This document shows positions 30,142 through 39,566 of a stretch of 64,000 bases of DNA, piece by piece. The notes beneath the pieces are model-generated. The model was not told where the DNA came from and ran no database searches. It saw only the letters and a program-made list of their open reading frames with translations. The first letter of the stretch is position 1. Each line of letters opens with the position of its first letter. Position numbers and translations under genes: made by a program. Origin of the DNA: Naumovozyma dairenensis CBS 421 (lineage: Eukaryota > Ascomycota > Saccharomycetes > Saccharomycetales > Saccharomycetaceae); assembly GCF_000227115.2 (NCBI RefSeq), contig NC_016482.1, positions 372,001 through 436,000 on the forward strand, read 5' to 3'.

Positions 30142-30671
30142 CAGTATTTTACATATTCCATTCTTCCTCCTAAACTTCTATCACTTTTTTCCATTAGTTC
30201 ATTAATACAAGAAAGAGTTCACTTGCTGCTCAATCATCCATATGTCCGTCGATCCATACATCGAGCAACAAAGCTAGTTATCTGAAGGAACCTTTACATA
30301 CTTGTTCTTCTTGTGGAACTAATCTTTTCATCCTGTTATTATGAAAGTTTATTTCATTCAAAAGGAGGAAAAGATGTGTTTTGAAGGAAAAGAAGTATGG
30401 AAAGGTTCCAACTGAATAGAACACTTTGAAACAAGATTATACTTTCTCAATTAGACCATAAATGAAAATCGTTAATGAGAAGGAGAAAAAAAGAAATGAA
30501 AAGATTAGTCCACAGGAAGTTATATCTTATTAAGAGGGAGAGGAAAAAGGAATGAAAAACAAGTTTTTTTAAGTATTTCCCTTTAAATTTTGCCATTGAT
30601 TAAACAAATATTAGGGGACATCGGGATGGAATAGGGATCCGTTCTGTATGCCCTGATTACATTTTTGTAAA

Positions 30672-30690
30672 TTTTTTTTTTTTTTTTTTT
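30672..30690. repeat. T19 homopolymer
   Basis: Nineteen consecutive T residues; a nucleosome-excluding tract if real, and prone to length error. Confidence 0.9.
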
Positions 30691-30916
30691 CGTTTTTGTT
30701 GTTTTTTGTAATAAAAATGCGATACATTGCTTTCATTTAGTTCATCTCACCACATCTGACTATGATGTTTAGTTTTGTAACCTTTTCTATTCTAATTTTA
30801 CATTTGTATTTTTTTTTTCTTCCTTTCTTCCATCTATTACGCTAAATTATATATATTATTATCTATATAAATATTATATAACATATAGGAACTGGCCCAA
30901 AAGAAAGTGTATGTAT

Positions 30917-30936
30917 GACCAGAGCAGACCAGAGCA
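30917..30936. repeat. 10-base perfect tandem duplication
   Basis: Two adjacent copies of GACCAGAGCA, followed by the palindromic GCATGCATGC. Confidence 0.95.
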
Positions 30937-31182
30937 TGCATGCTTTATAAACTTTCGTTGTGATAAGCAGTAAATCTTCTTTTATGTACATAGACTATAC
31001 ACACACGCACGGTATTACGTTTTCATCTAGTATCATCACATATTCTTATATATGCTGTTCTCCAACGACAACGTAGTTAGCAACTTACAGAACCAAGAAA
31101 AAAGAGGTTTATTATTCATTCATTCATTCATTCACCAGCATTATTATTATTATTATTATTTTTAACTCTCATTTTTCACAAG

Positions 31183-31278
31183 ACGCGTAAACCTTGTTTG
31201 GTGTCTCTGGTTCAGAAAAGCCCGTGCGAAACGCGAAAATAAACATTAACTTTCCCCAAAAGGGTAAAAAACGCGAAA
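31183..31278 (+). promoter_or_regulatory. MCB/SCB cluster of GIC1 promoter
   Basis: ACGCGT (31183-31188), ACGCGAAAA (31231-31239) and ACGCGAAA (31271-31278): one MCB and two SCB/MCB hybrids within 100 bases, about 220-315 bases before the GIC1 ATG. GIC1 is a late-G1 gene in S. cerevisiae, so SBF/MBF control is expected. Confidence 0.8.
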
Positions 31279-31496
31279 TAGACCATAAGTTTAAAATTTC
31301 TTGAACAATGGCTGATGAATGAAAAAGAATGATCCATGATAGTTTTATAAATGTTTCATTGCATATGTTATATTATTATAATAGGATATAATTAAACTTA
31401 GCAATTACTTTTCCCTCTTTAGAACTTATATTATTTTTTTGCTTACTTCTGCCACTAATAGAATTGAGTAAGACTAGAAAAAAAATTATAATAATT

Positions 31497-32603
31497 ATGA
31501 ATCAAAATAATCAAATGGAATTACCACAGATGAAATCCATCTGGCTAGATGAAGATGAAGAAGTCGAGAAACTATATGGTGGATTACAAGCTCAAAAGTT
31601 CCTTGCTGATGAAAATGATGAAGATAATTTAGACATTATGGTTCTAAATAGTGATAAACCTGTCCTAGACAACAAGCGTTTCAAAAATATTCCAATTAAT
31701 CCACAATTCAACATTACCAACACCATCACCACAACATCTACATCCTCGGGTAATTCAAAGAAGAAACAGAAGAAAAAACTTTTCCAACTATTTGGTAAAA
31801 GTAATAATAATAATACTCAATCAAATAATACTATATCATTGAAATCTATCTCTTCACCATTTGCCTTCCAACATATCTCTCACGCTGGGGAAAAATCAGA
31901 AACTAAAAATTTAAGATCGAAAAGTAATACCAGTAATAACAATATGACAATACAAGAAGAACCTCAACAGGTACAAATACATAATTTACCTATTTTCCAA
32001 CAAAATTTGACTGTACCTCCACGTCCAATTTCAACTAGTACCGCTACAACTAGTTCATCGATGTACTCTAACAATACTATTGCCACGGGAAGAATCTTAT
32101 CAATGTCAACAATGGCTACCACATTCTTAGAAAAGACACCATCTTCAAATAAATTAAATCATTATTCTCAACAATTAAACAATATGCCAATGGATCCCAA
32201 TCATCATTCACGTAACAAATCAGACACTAGTGATATGTCCATAGATTTCTTGAAAAATTATTCATTCCCAACTTTATTAGAAGACAAGCCAATAGTAAAT
32301 TTCGAACCATCCAAGGAAGAATTAGAAGATCGCACTAACAATAACAATAATAAAAATAATAATAATAATATAGCACCCAATTCGAGCCTCAATAGAAAAT
32401 CTGCAACAATGAAAAACATAAGAATTTCCTCATCCCCACACTTATTAGTATCTACACCTGAATTAGAGGATAAATTGTTTACTGAATCTGACATAAGATC
32501 AATTAAAAATCATAATAGAAGAATCTCTGTCGATGATATTCTTCGATACTATAACCAGTCAGGAAGTGATGCTAGTTCCCCGATCTTATACGGCTATGAA
32601 TAA
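31497..32603 (+). CDS. GIC1: Cdc42 effector Gic1/Gic2
   Basis: A 368-residue protein with a CRIB motif at about 117-132 (SISSPFAFQHISHAGE), the Cdc42-GTP binding signature I-S-x-P-x-x-F-x-H-x-x-H-x-G. A basic patch just before it (KKKQKKK, 88-94) fits the membrane-lipid binding patch of Gic proteins. Gic1/2 promote actin polarisation, septin recruitment and bud emergence. The rest is low-complexity Asn/Ser/Thr, including an Asn tract near 285-295. Neighbouring VMA22-FYV4-MED6 match YHR058-YHR061, so GIC1 is the positional call. The start is the first ATG at 31497; a second ATG six codons on is possible. Confidence 0.88.
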   Translation: MNQNNQMELPQMKSIWLDEDEEVEKLYGGLQAQKFLADENDEDNLDIMVLNSDKPVLDNKRFKNIPINPQFNITNTITTTSTSSGNSKKKQKKKLFQLFGKSNNNNTQSNNTISLKSISSPFAFQHISHAGEKSETKNLRSKSNTSNNNMTIQEEPQQVQIHNLPIFQQNLTVPPRPISTSTATTSSSMYSNNTIATGRILSMSTMATTFLEKTPSSNKLNHYSQQLNNMPMDPNHHSRNKSDTSDMSIDFLKNYSFPTLLEDKPIVNFEPSKEELEDRTNNNNNKNNNNNIAPNSSLNRKSATMKNIRISSSPHLLVSTPELEDKLFTESDIRSIKNHNRRISVDDILRYYNQSGSDASSPILYGYE

Positions 32604-32931
32604 TCTCTTTCTCCACCAACAGATAATAATATAGACTCAATTATAAAACTTTCAATATATTCATTCATTCATTTATTCGCTCGCTGTTGCTCATGCTTAT
32701 GCTCATTCATTTTTATTTTTTTTTTGTTTATTATTATGTCATTGCCTCAACAAAACTATCGAGGAACTTTTTCGTCACACTCATTTTTATCATATTCATT
32801 ACCAAAATTGTTTTTACAATTTATTATAAGTTACCAAACTAATGCGATAGTTTTTATGTTTCGCGTATATACCTATATACATCGATACAAAGACCTATGT
32901 ACTTATAAAACATACACTTTTTCATTGATAA
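32604..32931. other. convergent intergenic GIC1/VMA22
   Basis: About 330 bases between two 3' ends, T-rich. No gene seen. Confidence 0.6.
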
Positions 32932-33618
32932 TTATATAGCACATGTACTATTAGCCTTTTTGTCAGCTTCTAATTTTGTTACTAACCTATCAATTTTCAT
33001 CCTACAAGAAATCAAATCAGAAAATAATGGAATACAACCTTTAAAATTAGTTTGACATTGTCTTAAACTAGAAGGAATTGACAATGCTCCACCAAACATT
33101 AAAATCGGATCATATGATACATCTTTCTTCTTCGTATCATCATTATCTTTTTTCTCTTCTCTCTTGTTTGTCTTCTCTTTCCTATTTTTCAGCTTATCCT
33201 TCGTATCATCATCATCATCATCGGTTTCTTCAACGATAATATCAGCTTTCTCATCAGTATGAAGTTTCTTCCTTACTATATGCACTATACCTTGTTGTAG
33301 TGACTGTTGTTCCGGTGGTGGTTGCGTAATTTCCACGGTAATTTCACCAACATATGATTCATCCCAATAATCCTTACCATATCTCCCATTCAAAGAATCT
33401 TTATTATGATAATTAGCTCTACTTAAATTGTGGAACCCAGTACTGATAGAATTGGATAATTGCTCCAAAAGTTGGTCGTATCGTGATAATAAATTGAGTA
33501 AGTGTATGTATGGATCGTCGCCGTCGCCATTGACATCATTGCCAGTATCGTCATCTTTCCTCTCCAAGAGTTTCGGAGTAGAGAGTTCCTTTGCAATTTC
33601 TTGTTTTGAATTGGTCAT
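32932..33618 (-). CDS. VMA22: V-ATPase assembly factor Vma22
   Basis: A 228-residue protein longer than S. cerevisiae Vma22 (181), mainly through an expanded acidic/basic linker (about 125-170). The conserved N-terminal helix (IHLLNLLSRYDQLLEQL) and NYHNKDSL..GKDYWDESYVG segment, and the C-terminal DPILMFGG..PSSLRQ block are clear. Vma22 is an ER-bound partner of Vma12 in assembling the V0 sector of the vacuolar H+-ATPase and is related to human CCDC115. Its substrate complex includes Vma16, encoded 14 kb away in this window. Confidence 0.92.
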   Translation of the reverse strand: MTNSKQEIAKELSTPKLLERKDDDTGNDVNGDGDDPYIHLLNLLSRYDQLLEQLSNSISTGFHNLSRANYHNKDSLNGRYGKDYWDESYVGEITVEITQPPPEQQSLQQGIVHIVRKKLHTDEKADIIVEETDDDDDDTKDKLKNRKEKTNKREEKKDNDDTKKKDVSYDPILMFGGALSIPSSLRQCQTNFKGCIPLFSDLISCRMKIDRLVTKLEADKKANSTCAI

Positions 33619-33869
33619 AGTCTTATGTTATAAAGATGTGAAAAGTTATCTTATCTATGTCTTACTATTGAAGCTCTGTCATTGTTTTTCCACTTCGAGA
33701 AAGTATCATGTTTTATGTTTAAGATGAATGACATTATCATTATACAAAATGTAATATAAAGTTACGTGCAGCGCAGGATTATTATATTTACATACGTAAA
33801 TAAGTAAGTTGAAGAATTACATTATTATTGACAAGTGAGTGAGTGAGTCAGTGAGTATACACATAATGA

Positions 33870-34268
33870 CTACTTCTTATTGTTGTTCCGTTGTTCAGCT
33901 TCCCATTTAGCTTTAAATGCCTTCCTGTTCCTCTCTCCACCAAAAAAGGATTTCTTCCCCAATTTAATCTCTCTAATGCAATCCATTTTCTCCTGACGAA
34001 GATTCTCCACTTGGTTTAAAATATATTTCCTTTGTCTCACGGGGATCCCCTTCTCTTTCAACATCTTACCATCCCATTTCAATAAGTTGTCCCATTGATT
34101 CTCATACGTTTCTGTATATTCTGTACAATTCCTGCCTATCTTGGTTAAGAAGGCGGACACATCGGGGAGTTTCTCTGATCCTATTAGCCTATTCGACGTA
34201 GAAGAAGTAGTTATAGATCTAGTGATCAAAGGTATCCTTCTCGATGTTAATCTTCTCAATGCCAACAT
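33870..34268 (-). CDS. FYV4: mitochondrial ribosomal small-subunit protein Fyv4 (mS41)
   Basis: A 132-residue protein, near the length of S. cerevisiae Fyv4 (130). The first ~28 residues are Arg/Ser/Thr-rich without acids, a mitochondrial presequence. The mature part holds the small helical domain ([18 protein letters not shown] to [13 protein letters not shown]) and a basic C-terminal tail. FYV4 is the mS41 subunit of the mitoribosome. Transcribed divergently from MED6 with 271 bases between, and codirectional with VMA22 as in the reference. Confidence 0.9.
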   Translation of the reverse strand: MLALRRLTSRRIPLITRSITTSSTSNRLIGSEKLPDVSAFLTKIGRNCTEYTETYENQWDNLLKWDGKMLKEKGIPVRQRKYILNQVENLRQEKMDCIREIKLGKKSFFGGERNRKAFKAKWEAEQRNNNKK

Positions 34269-34539
34269 TATTACTCTCTATGATTTTGGGTCTTCTTTTA
34301 TCCTTGTTCTTACGAAGTATTTTTGTACATATGTACGTATATATATATATATATATATGTCCTTCCTTAATACGCAAAACTGTATATAATGTACTTTCTT
34401 CAAATGTAGAAAAAAAATTTGTAGAGTTAACGCTTACGTGACCCAATGATTAAAAGAGAAAGTGATATATAGATACATAACTAGTTAGGAAAGTAACACA
34501 CCGAGATCCAACGATCAAGCAACTGGTCATCTGAAAAAT

Positions 34540-35469
34540 ATGAACACTCCCTTAGATGAATTACAATGGAAATCTCCAGAATGGATCCAAGCATTTGGTC
34601 TAGGTACTGAGAATGTCCTCGATTATTTTTCTGAATCCCCATTCTTTGACAAAACTTCAAATAATCATGTCATCAAAATGCAACGACAATTTTCCCAATT
34701 ACCACCTGCACCCAATGGTGGAGAAACAAATGGTAATACAGATCCTCAAAGAGATGCTAATGGGAACTTTATTCCTATCGGCGCCTCAACCAACATTGAT
34801 GGTAGTAGTAGTAGTAATTTGACGACTTTCAAGTACGTAGATCCCATTAGAAGGGCAATATTGAATAGATACCCATTACATGCAATGTTAGAGACAGAAT
34901 TAATGAAATTGAAAGGAATCGAGTATGTACTAGCAGATGTAAGTGAACCTGACTTTTGGTTAATTAGGAAACAACGACGTTACAGTCGGGAACAAATAGA
35001 AATTTTACAAGATTATTATATTATCGGTGCAAACGTTTATCAATCACCAACCGTTTTCAACATAGTACAAAGCAGATTGATGTCTACTTCATTACATTTA
35101 TCAAAAACTTTAGAACAAATTTATAAATTGACACAATTCGAACCATCACAAGGTGTCAGGTTTATTAACCCACCAATACCAGCATCTTTATCATCAAATG
35201 TCTCTACTGGAACAAATCCATTAAGTGGCCCTCCAAGTACAGTCAATCCAATGAATAACGGTCATACGATTAGCAATAATAACCCGAGAAGTGTTGGCCC
35301 TCAAATGACAGCAAATACAGTCACAGGTGGCCAAACAGCAGTTAGTATGGCCAGTACTTCACAATTCGATAATTCAAATAATCCAAAATCTATAAATGAA
35401 AGTATGACGAAGGAAGTTATGAATAAATTAATAGTAACAAGTATTAGATCATCACCTGAATATATATGA
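34540..35469 (+). CDS. MED6: Mediator head subunit Med6
   Basis: A 309-residue Mediator subunit (S. cerevisiae 295) that links the head module to RNA polymerase II. The conserved N-terminal domain shows LDELQWKSPEWIQAFGL, VLDYFSESPFFDKTSNN and FWLIRKQRR.. with the REQIEILQDYYIIGANVYQSP block around 155-175. Beyond about residue 215 the sequence is Asn/Ser/Gly-rich and poorly structured. Only 26 bases separate its stop from that of the convergent permease gene, so the transcripts probably overlap. Confidence 0.95.
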   Translation: MNTPLDELQWKSPEWIQAFGLGTENVLDYFSESPFFDKTSNNHVIKMQRQFSQLPPAPNGGETNGNTDPQRDANGNFIPIGASTNIDGSSSSNLTTFKYVDPIRRAILNRYPLHAMLETELMKLKGIEYVLADVSEPDFWLIRKQRRYSREQIEILQDYYIIGANVYQSPTVFNIVQSRLMSTSLHLSKTLEQIYKLTQFEPSQGVRFINPPIPASLSSNVSTGTNPLSGPPSTVNPMNNGHTISNNNPRSVGPQMTANTVTGGQTAVSMASTSQFDNSNNPKSINESMTKEVMNKLIVTSIRSSPEYI

Positions 35470-35495
35470 TATAAAAAAAATTACTAAGGCAGACG

Positions 35496-37190
35496 CTATA
35501 ATGTATATCTGAAATTTGGATTCTCAAAATCGGTAATATCAGAAAATTCTAAATTCTCTAATAATTCATTTTCTCCACCTTCATTTCTTATCTCTATGGC
35601 CATTTTATCACGTCTTTTATTTTCTCTTATATTGATCAACAATAAAGCTGATAATATGATAATCATACATGCATAACAAACAACCATTGACACCTTTGCT
35701 CCGTGATATTGTGGTGCTTGACTAGCAATAAAAGTTTGAGGTCCAGCCAAATTAGATGCAGCATATGCAACCAAAGTAATGGATGAAACTGTCCATTTTT
35801 TAGTATAACCTGATGAATTGGCACTAATATTGGAAATAACACAAATATACGAAACGGGAGAAATATACCATAAATATGCACCAGCTAATCTTGCCTTTTT
35901 GGAACCATTGGCAAATCCAAGCATACAACTCGCTATTAAGGCTAAGATTGCTGCAAAAATTGCCCATGATAATCTATATTTCCAAAATGGTACTCTTTTA
36001 TTGGCTGCATAAATGGCTAAGATACCAAACAAGGGACACCCAATTAATTCAACAGCTCCTGTAGGTATACTTATCAAAAAGGTATCCTTTGTACTATAAC
36101 CAAAATCAGAATGTAAAAGAATACTTAAGAAATTGGAAATACCACCATTTGGAATATTGGAACTTACAGTGAATAAAAAATATAGCCACGTTCTAACATC
36201 TTTCAATGCTTCAATAATTTGATATTGTTTAATTTGCTGATTACCAAATCCTTGTTGGTTGGATCTAATTCTTTCCACTACCATTAGTTTCTCCCTCTTA
36301 GAAAGAAATTTCGCCTTTGATGGATCATCAGGGATCCAAAAATAGATTAATCCACCAACAAAAATCGTCAAAATACCTGTAATGACGAATAAAAGTCTCC
36401 AACCTTTAATTGAATAGGAATCTTCATGGACATAAACACCATAAGCAATTGCACTTAAAATAATAGAGCCTAATCCATTCATACCAAACCAAATACAAAC
36501 TCTTGTAAATTGTTCTTCAGTTTTCCAATATTGAGCTGTTATGATTGTAAAACATGGGGTCACTACACTTTCAGCACAACCTAACAAAACTCTTAGGGCA
36601 ATGAATGCTGGATAATTGACACTAGGAACCGCATGTAATGCTAATAGTATACCCCAAATGACTACAAATAAAGCTAATAACTTAGCCATCTTATCACTTC
36701 TTTGGAAAATAAACTGAACAGGACCTAAATTCATAAACAAATAACCAAAATAAAATGCAGATCCAACCCAAGAATACTGATCACCATGCATCCCTAAATC
36801 TTCCCTTAATCCCATGACTGCCGCTGACCCAGTTGATGTTTTATCCATAAATTGAACAGCATATAATAGACACATCAATGGGAACATACAAAGGTCAATC
36901 TTCCAACGTAATTTTATATCTTCCTCCGTTGTTATATCAATTTCTCTGGATTCCATAGCTAATTGCATCGCTTTATCTACTTTGTCCTTCTCAGAGGAAA
37001 GTATTACCGCTTGACCATTAGGTGATAAAATTGTACTTACTATTGGTTCAGGTATATTTTCTATTTCTTTCCCATCAACAGCAGTAGTAGTGATCCATGT
37101 TTCACCCTTTTCAACATCATTGAATTGAGTAGTGATGTTTATGTGAGATTTTGTATTTGATAATTCACTGCTAGAGTTATCTGTGACCAT
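35496..37190 (-). CDS. DAL5-family MFS anion permease (allantoate/vitamin type)
   Basis: A 564-residue major-facilitator protein of the anion:cation symporter group that includes Dal5, Tna1, Thi73, Yct1 and Yil166c. A 110-residue hydrophilic N terminus is followed by 12 predicted helices. The family signature FMDKTSTGSAAVMGLREDLG and the RVLLGCAESVVTPCF segment are visible. The substrate (allantoate, nicotinate, cysteine or a carboxylate) cannot be told from sequence. It interrupts the MED6-CPR2 adjacency known from S. cerevisiae, so it is an insertion or a retained extra copy. The start at 37190 (MVTDNSSS) looks more natural than the ATG at 37262. Four GATAAG-type sites lie upstream. Confidence 0.8.
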   Translation of the reverse strand: MVTDNSSSELSNTKSHINITTQFNDVEKGETWITTTAVDGKEIENIPEPIVSTILSPNGQAVILSSEKDKVDKAMQLAMESREIDITTEEDIKLRWKIDLCMFPLMCLLYAVQFMDKTSTGSAAVMGLREDLGMHGDQYSWVGSAFYFGYLFMNLGPVQFIFQRSDKMAKLLALFVVIWGILLALHAVPSVNYPAFIALRVLLGCAESVVTPCFTIITAQYWKTEEQFTRVCIWFGMNGLGSIILSAIAYGVYVHEDSYSIKGWRLLFVITGILTIFVGGLIYFWIPDDPSKAKFLSKREKLMVVERIRSNQQGFGNQQIKQYQIIEALKDVRTWLYFLFTVSSNIPNGGISNFLSILLHSDFGYSTKDTFLISIPTGAVELIGCPLFGILAIYAANKRVPFWKYRLSWAIFAAILALIASCMLGFANGSKKARLAGAYLWYISPVSYICVISNISANSSGYTKKWTVSSITLVAYAASNLAGPQTFIASQAPQYHGAKVSMVVCYACMIIILSALLLINIRENKRRDKMAIEIRNEGGENELLENLEFSDITDFENPNFRYTL

Positions 37191-37361
37191 GATTATCTTG
37201 CTTCTTATTGTTTCTGTTTGATTTATTTCTAAAGTAGTAACGAGTAAGATAGATTTATTCAAAAGTTATTATTGTTCATGATTCTAAATAATTATATTTG
37301 AGTTTTATATACCTTCTTATTTAAAACAATACACGGTACTATACGTCAACTGCAACTTTTA

Positions 37362-37727
37362 GATAAGGGTTTCAGACTAGCAGAAAGGAACCAATCTAGA
37401 AAGGAAGCTCGGTATACATCAAACTTTACATAGATAACTATTCAAAAAGATACACCTGCAGGTTATACTTTCGCAATTTGGAGGAGACCTCTCTTATCAA
37501 TTATCATCTTTATCAGTAATCTAATGTATCTTCAATCTTGGAAGCGAAATTTGATTGCGACGCCATATATCTACGTACGTAATGCGCCTACGATAAGTAC
37601 GTACATGCAGATGCAAGATAAAAGTAACCATTCCATGTAGGTGTACGGTCCAATTGTATATATTCAAATATGGTTATGCACCTGCTGCTATACGTTATGT
37701 AACTACATATTTCCTTTGCAGCTTATC
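37362..37727. promoter_or_regulatory. GATAAG cluster between permease and cyclophilin genes
   Basis: GATAAG at 37362-37367 and 37592-37597, CTTATC at 37493-37498 and 37722-37727, plus a GATAAA at 37618-37623. Clustered GATAAG is the binding site of Gln3/Gat1 nitrogen-catabolite factors and would suit a DAL5-like permease. Inference from motifs only. Confidence 0.5.
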
Positions 37728-37842
37728 TCTTATTTTAATCTATTTTATTTATGCATATAATTTAGGAAATATATAATCGAGATTTCGTTAAGTGGCGGTT
37801 ACGGAAATTGGATAATTGGGTCCGTTAGGGAAATTTTCATAC

Positions 37843-37848
37843 CACGTA
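37843..37848 (-). promoter_or_regulatory. UPRE-2-like TACGTG before cyclophilin gene
   Basis: TACGTG on the minus strand, a core recognised by Hac1 in unfolded-protein-response promoters, about 120 bases before the secretory cyclophilin ATG. A six-base match alone is weak. Confidence 0.3.
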
Positions 37849-37967
37849 AGTGATATTCCTTGCTTTTTAATTATACCATTATTAGTCCTTGCTTTATAGA
37901 GTTAGTATATTCCTTTACTTGGTTTCCATACTTCAAGACCCTAGTCACAACAGCATAATTATCGAAC

Positions 37968-38579
37968 ATGAAGGTATTCAGTTTAATTGCATTGTTCTTC
38001 GTAGCTATAACTTCAGTTCTAGCTGCATCCTCCTCCGCTCCAGATACAACGATCACCCATAAAGTTTATTTCGATATTACTCATGGAGATGAAAAAGTTG
38101 GTAGAATTGTCATGGGTCTGTATGGTAAGACCGTACCAAAGACGGTTGAAAATTTCTATCAATTAACCATCTCTAAGGATCCTAAGATGGGATACTTACA
38201 ATCTATTTTCCATCGTGTTATTCCAAATTTTATGATTCAAGGTGGTGATTTCACTCATAGTTCTGGTATTGGTGGGAAATCTATTTATGGTCCACGTTTT
38301 AAAGATGAAAATTTCAAGATTAAACATGATAAACCAGGTAAATTATCCATGGCTAACGCTGGTAAGGATACTAATGGTTCTCAATTCTTTATCACTACTG
38401 TGGCTACTCCATGGTTAGATGGTCATCATGTCGTCTTCGGTGAAGTCTTAGATGGTATGGATATTGTTCATTATATTGAAAATGTCCCAAGAGATAGAAG
38501 AGATGTGCCATTAAAGAAAGTTCAAATATCTGCTAGTGGTGAAATAACCAACGGTGCTAACTCCGATGAATTGAGATAA
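37968..38579 (+). CDS. CPR2: secretory-pathway cyclophilin (Cpr2/Cpr5 type)
   Basis: A 203-residue peptidyl-prolyl isomerase with a signal peptide ([19 protein letters not shown], cleavage near 20) and a complete cyclophilin domain: [16 protein letters not shown] with the catalytic Arg, then GSQFFITT and [12 protein letters not shown] with the cyclosporin-contact Trp. Position beside an RSC3/RSC30 gene and near MED6 matches CPR2 (YHR057C), but the domain reads closer to Cpr5, its duplicate. The protein ends SDEL-Arg, lacking both the long Cpr5 tail and a terminal HDEL, so it may be secreted or vacuolar rather than ER-retained. Confidence 0.82.
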   Translation: MKVFSLIALFFVAITSVLAASSSAPDTTITHKVYFDITHGDEKVGRIVMGLYGKTVPKTVENFYQLTISKDPKMGYLQSIFHRVIPNFMIQGGDFTHSSGIGGKSIYGPRFKDENFKIKHDKPGKLSMANAGKDTNGSQFFITTVATPWLDGHHVVFGEVLDGMDIVHYIENVPRDRRDVPLKKVQISASGEITNGANSDELR

Positions 38580-39566
38580 AGGCCCTACCAGGCCTGAAAC
38601 AAATATATATGAATGATCTAAATATCTACATATTGTATATGTAGATCATATCTATAGAATAAAATATCTTTGAAATAGGGGCTTACATTAACATACATAC
38701 CTATAGTTTATTATTTTCCCGTACCCTTCGTATAATTCTTCGCAAGGATAGAAAGAAAGAGAGAAGGAAAAGTGATCTGTTTCTATAAAACTCTATAAAC
38801 CGATTGAATATCAAAACGATCAGACTCACTCTGAGTTTGAATAACGTTAGGTTTAATATCTTAAGAGGATAGATAATAATACTAATAACAATATTCAAGT
38901 ACGTAATGAAGTTTGGTTACATTTTTATGGGGCCCAGCTACATGTTACCCGGAATCGCTATTTACGTTTTTGAATGGAATCAACGATTATTGTTTAAAAT
39001 GGTTTAATTTGGCTTAATGGAAACTGTTGTCCTCAATGGAACCTTCAAATTCAAGAGGACAACTACATACCACAGCACTTCGGTTGTTTTCCATCAGCGT
39101 ATTATTGACGTTTTACAAAGTTGCTGATTCAGTATATTCAAAAATTCCAACTTTAAACTGCTCTTTCAAGTTGATTTTTAGTTTTTTTCATTTTGTCTCT
39201 GCTTTAATATCATATTCGGACCGCTTAATCGCAGAAACAAATAATAGCAGGATTTCCACGCCTCAGCTGTATATTTCAATATACATTAAAAAAATAAGAC
39301 GTCACACTGGTATCTTTCAATCAATCCATTATTGTTTGAATTCAATTACAACTGTAAAGGGACTTACTTTCCTTTTTGAAATATATTTATTGCTAAGTTT
39401 TAATTTCCATCGCTGCCTTTAATAATAACGTAAAAAGAAGAAAGAAATCTTTACCTTCTTTATTATATTATCTGTTTTGATTAGAATAAATATACCATTA
39501 TCTTTATTCTACTACAGCCATCGCTTCGTTCTTTTCTTAAAACTACTTACTCTTATCTTTTCAGAA
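38580..39566. other. intergenic, cyclophilin to RSC3/30
   Basis: About 990 bases. A 131-codon ATG-started frame (39027-39422) is Ser/Phe/Leu-rich and looks like chance. No tRNA or motif recognised. Confidence 0.5.

Larger units (their letters stand above)
29276..31496. other. 2.2 kb gene-free interval upstream of GIC1
   Basis: Divergent region between the YHR045W-like gene and GIC1. It contains a 10-base tandem repeat (29945-29979), a promoter-like island (30010-30141), a 19-T run (30672-30690), a doubled GACCAGAGCA (30917-30936), ATTC and ATT microsatellites (about 31115-31162) and the GIC1 cell-cycle boxes (31183-31278). No ORF longer than 100 codons with an ATG. Confidence 0.65.

Noticed and set aside
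39027..39422. 131-codon ATG-started ORF before RSC3/30.
   Set aside because: Ser/Phe/Leu-rich translation of AT-rich DNA without family features; more likely chance than a gene.
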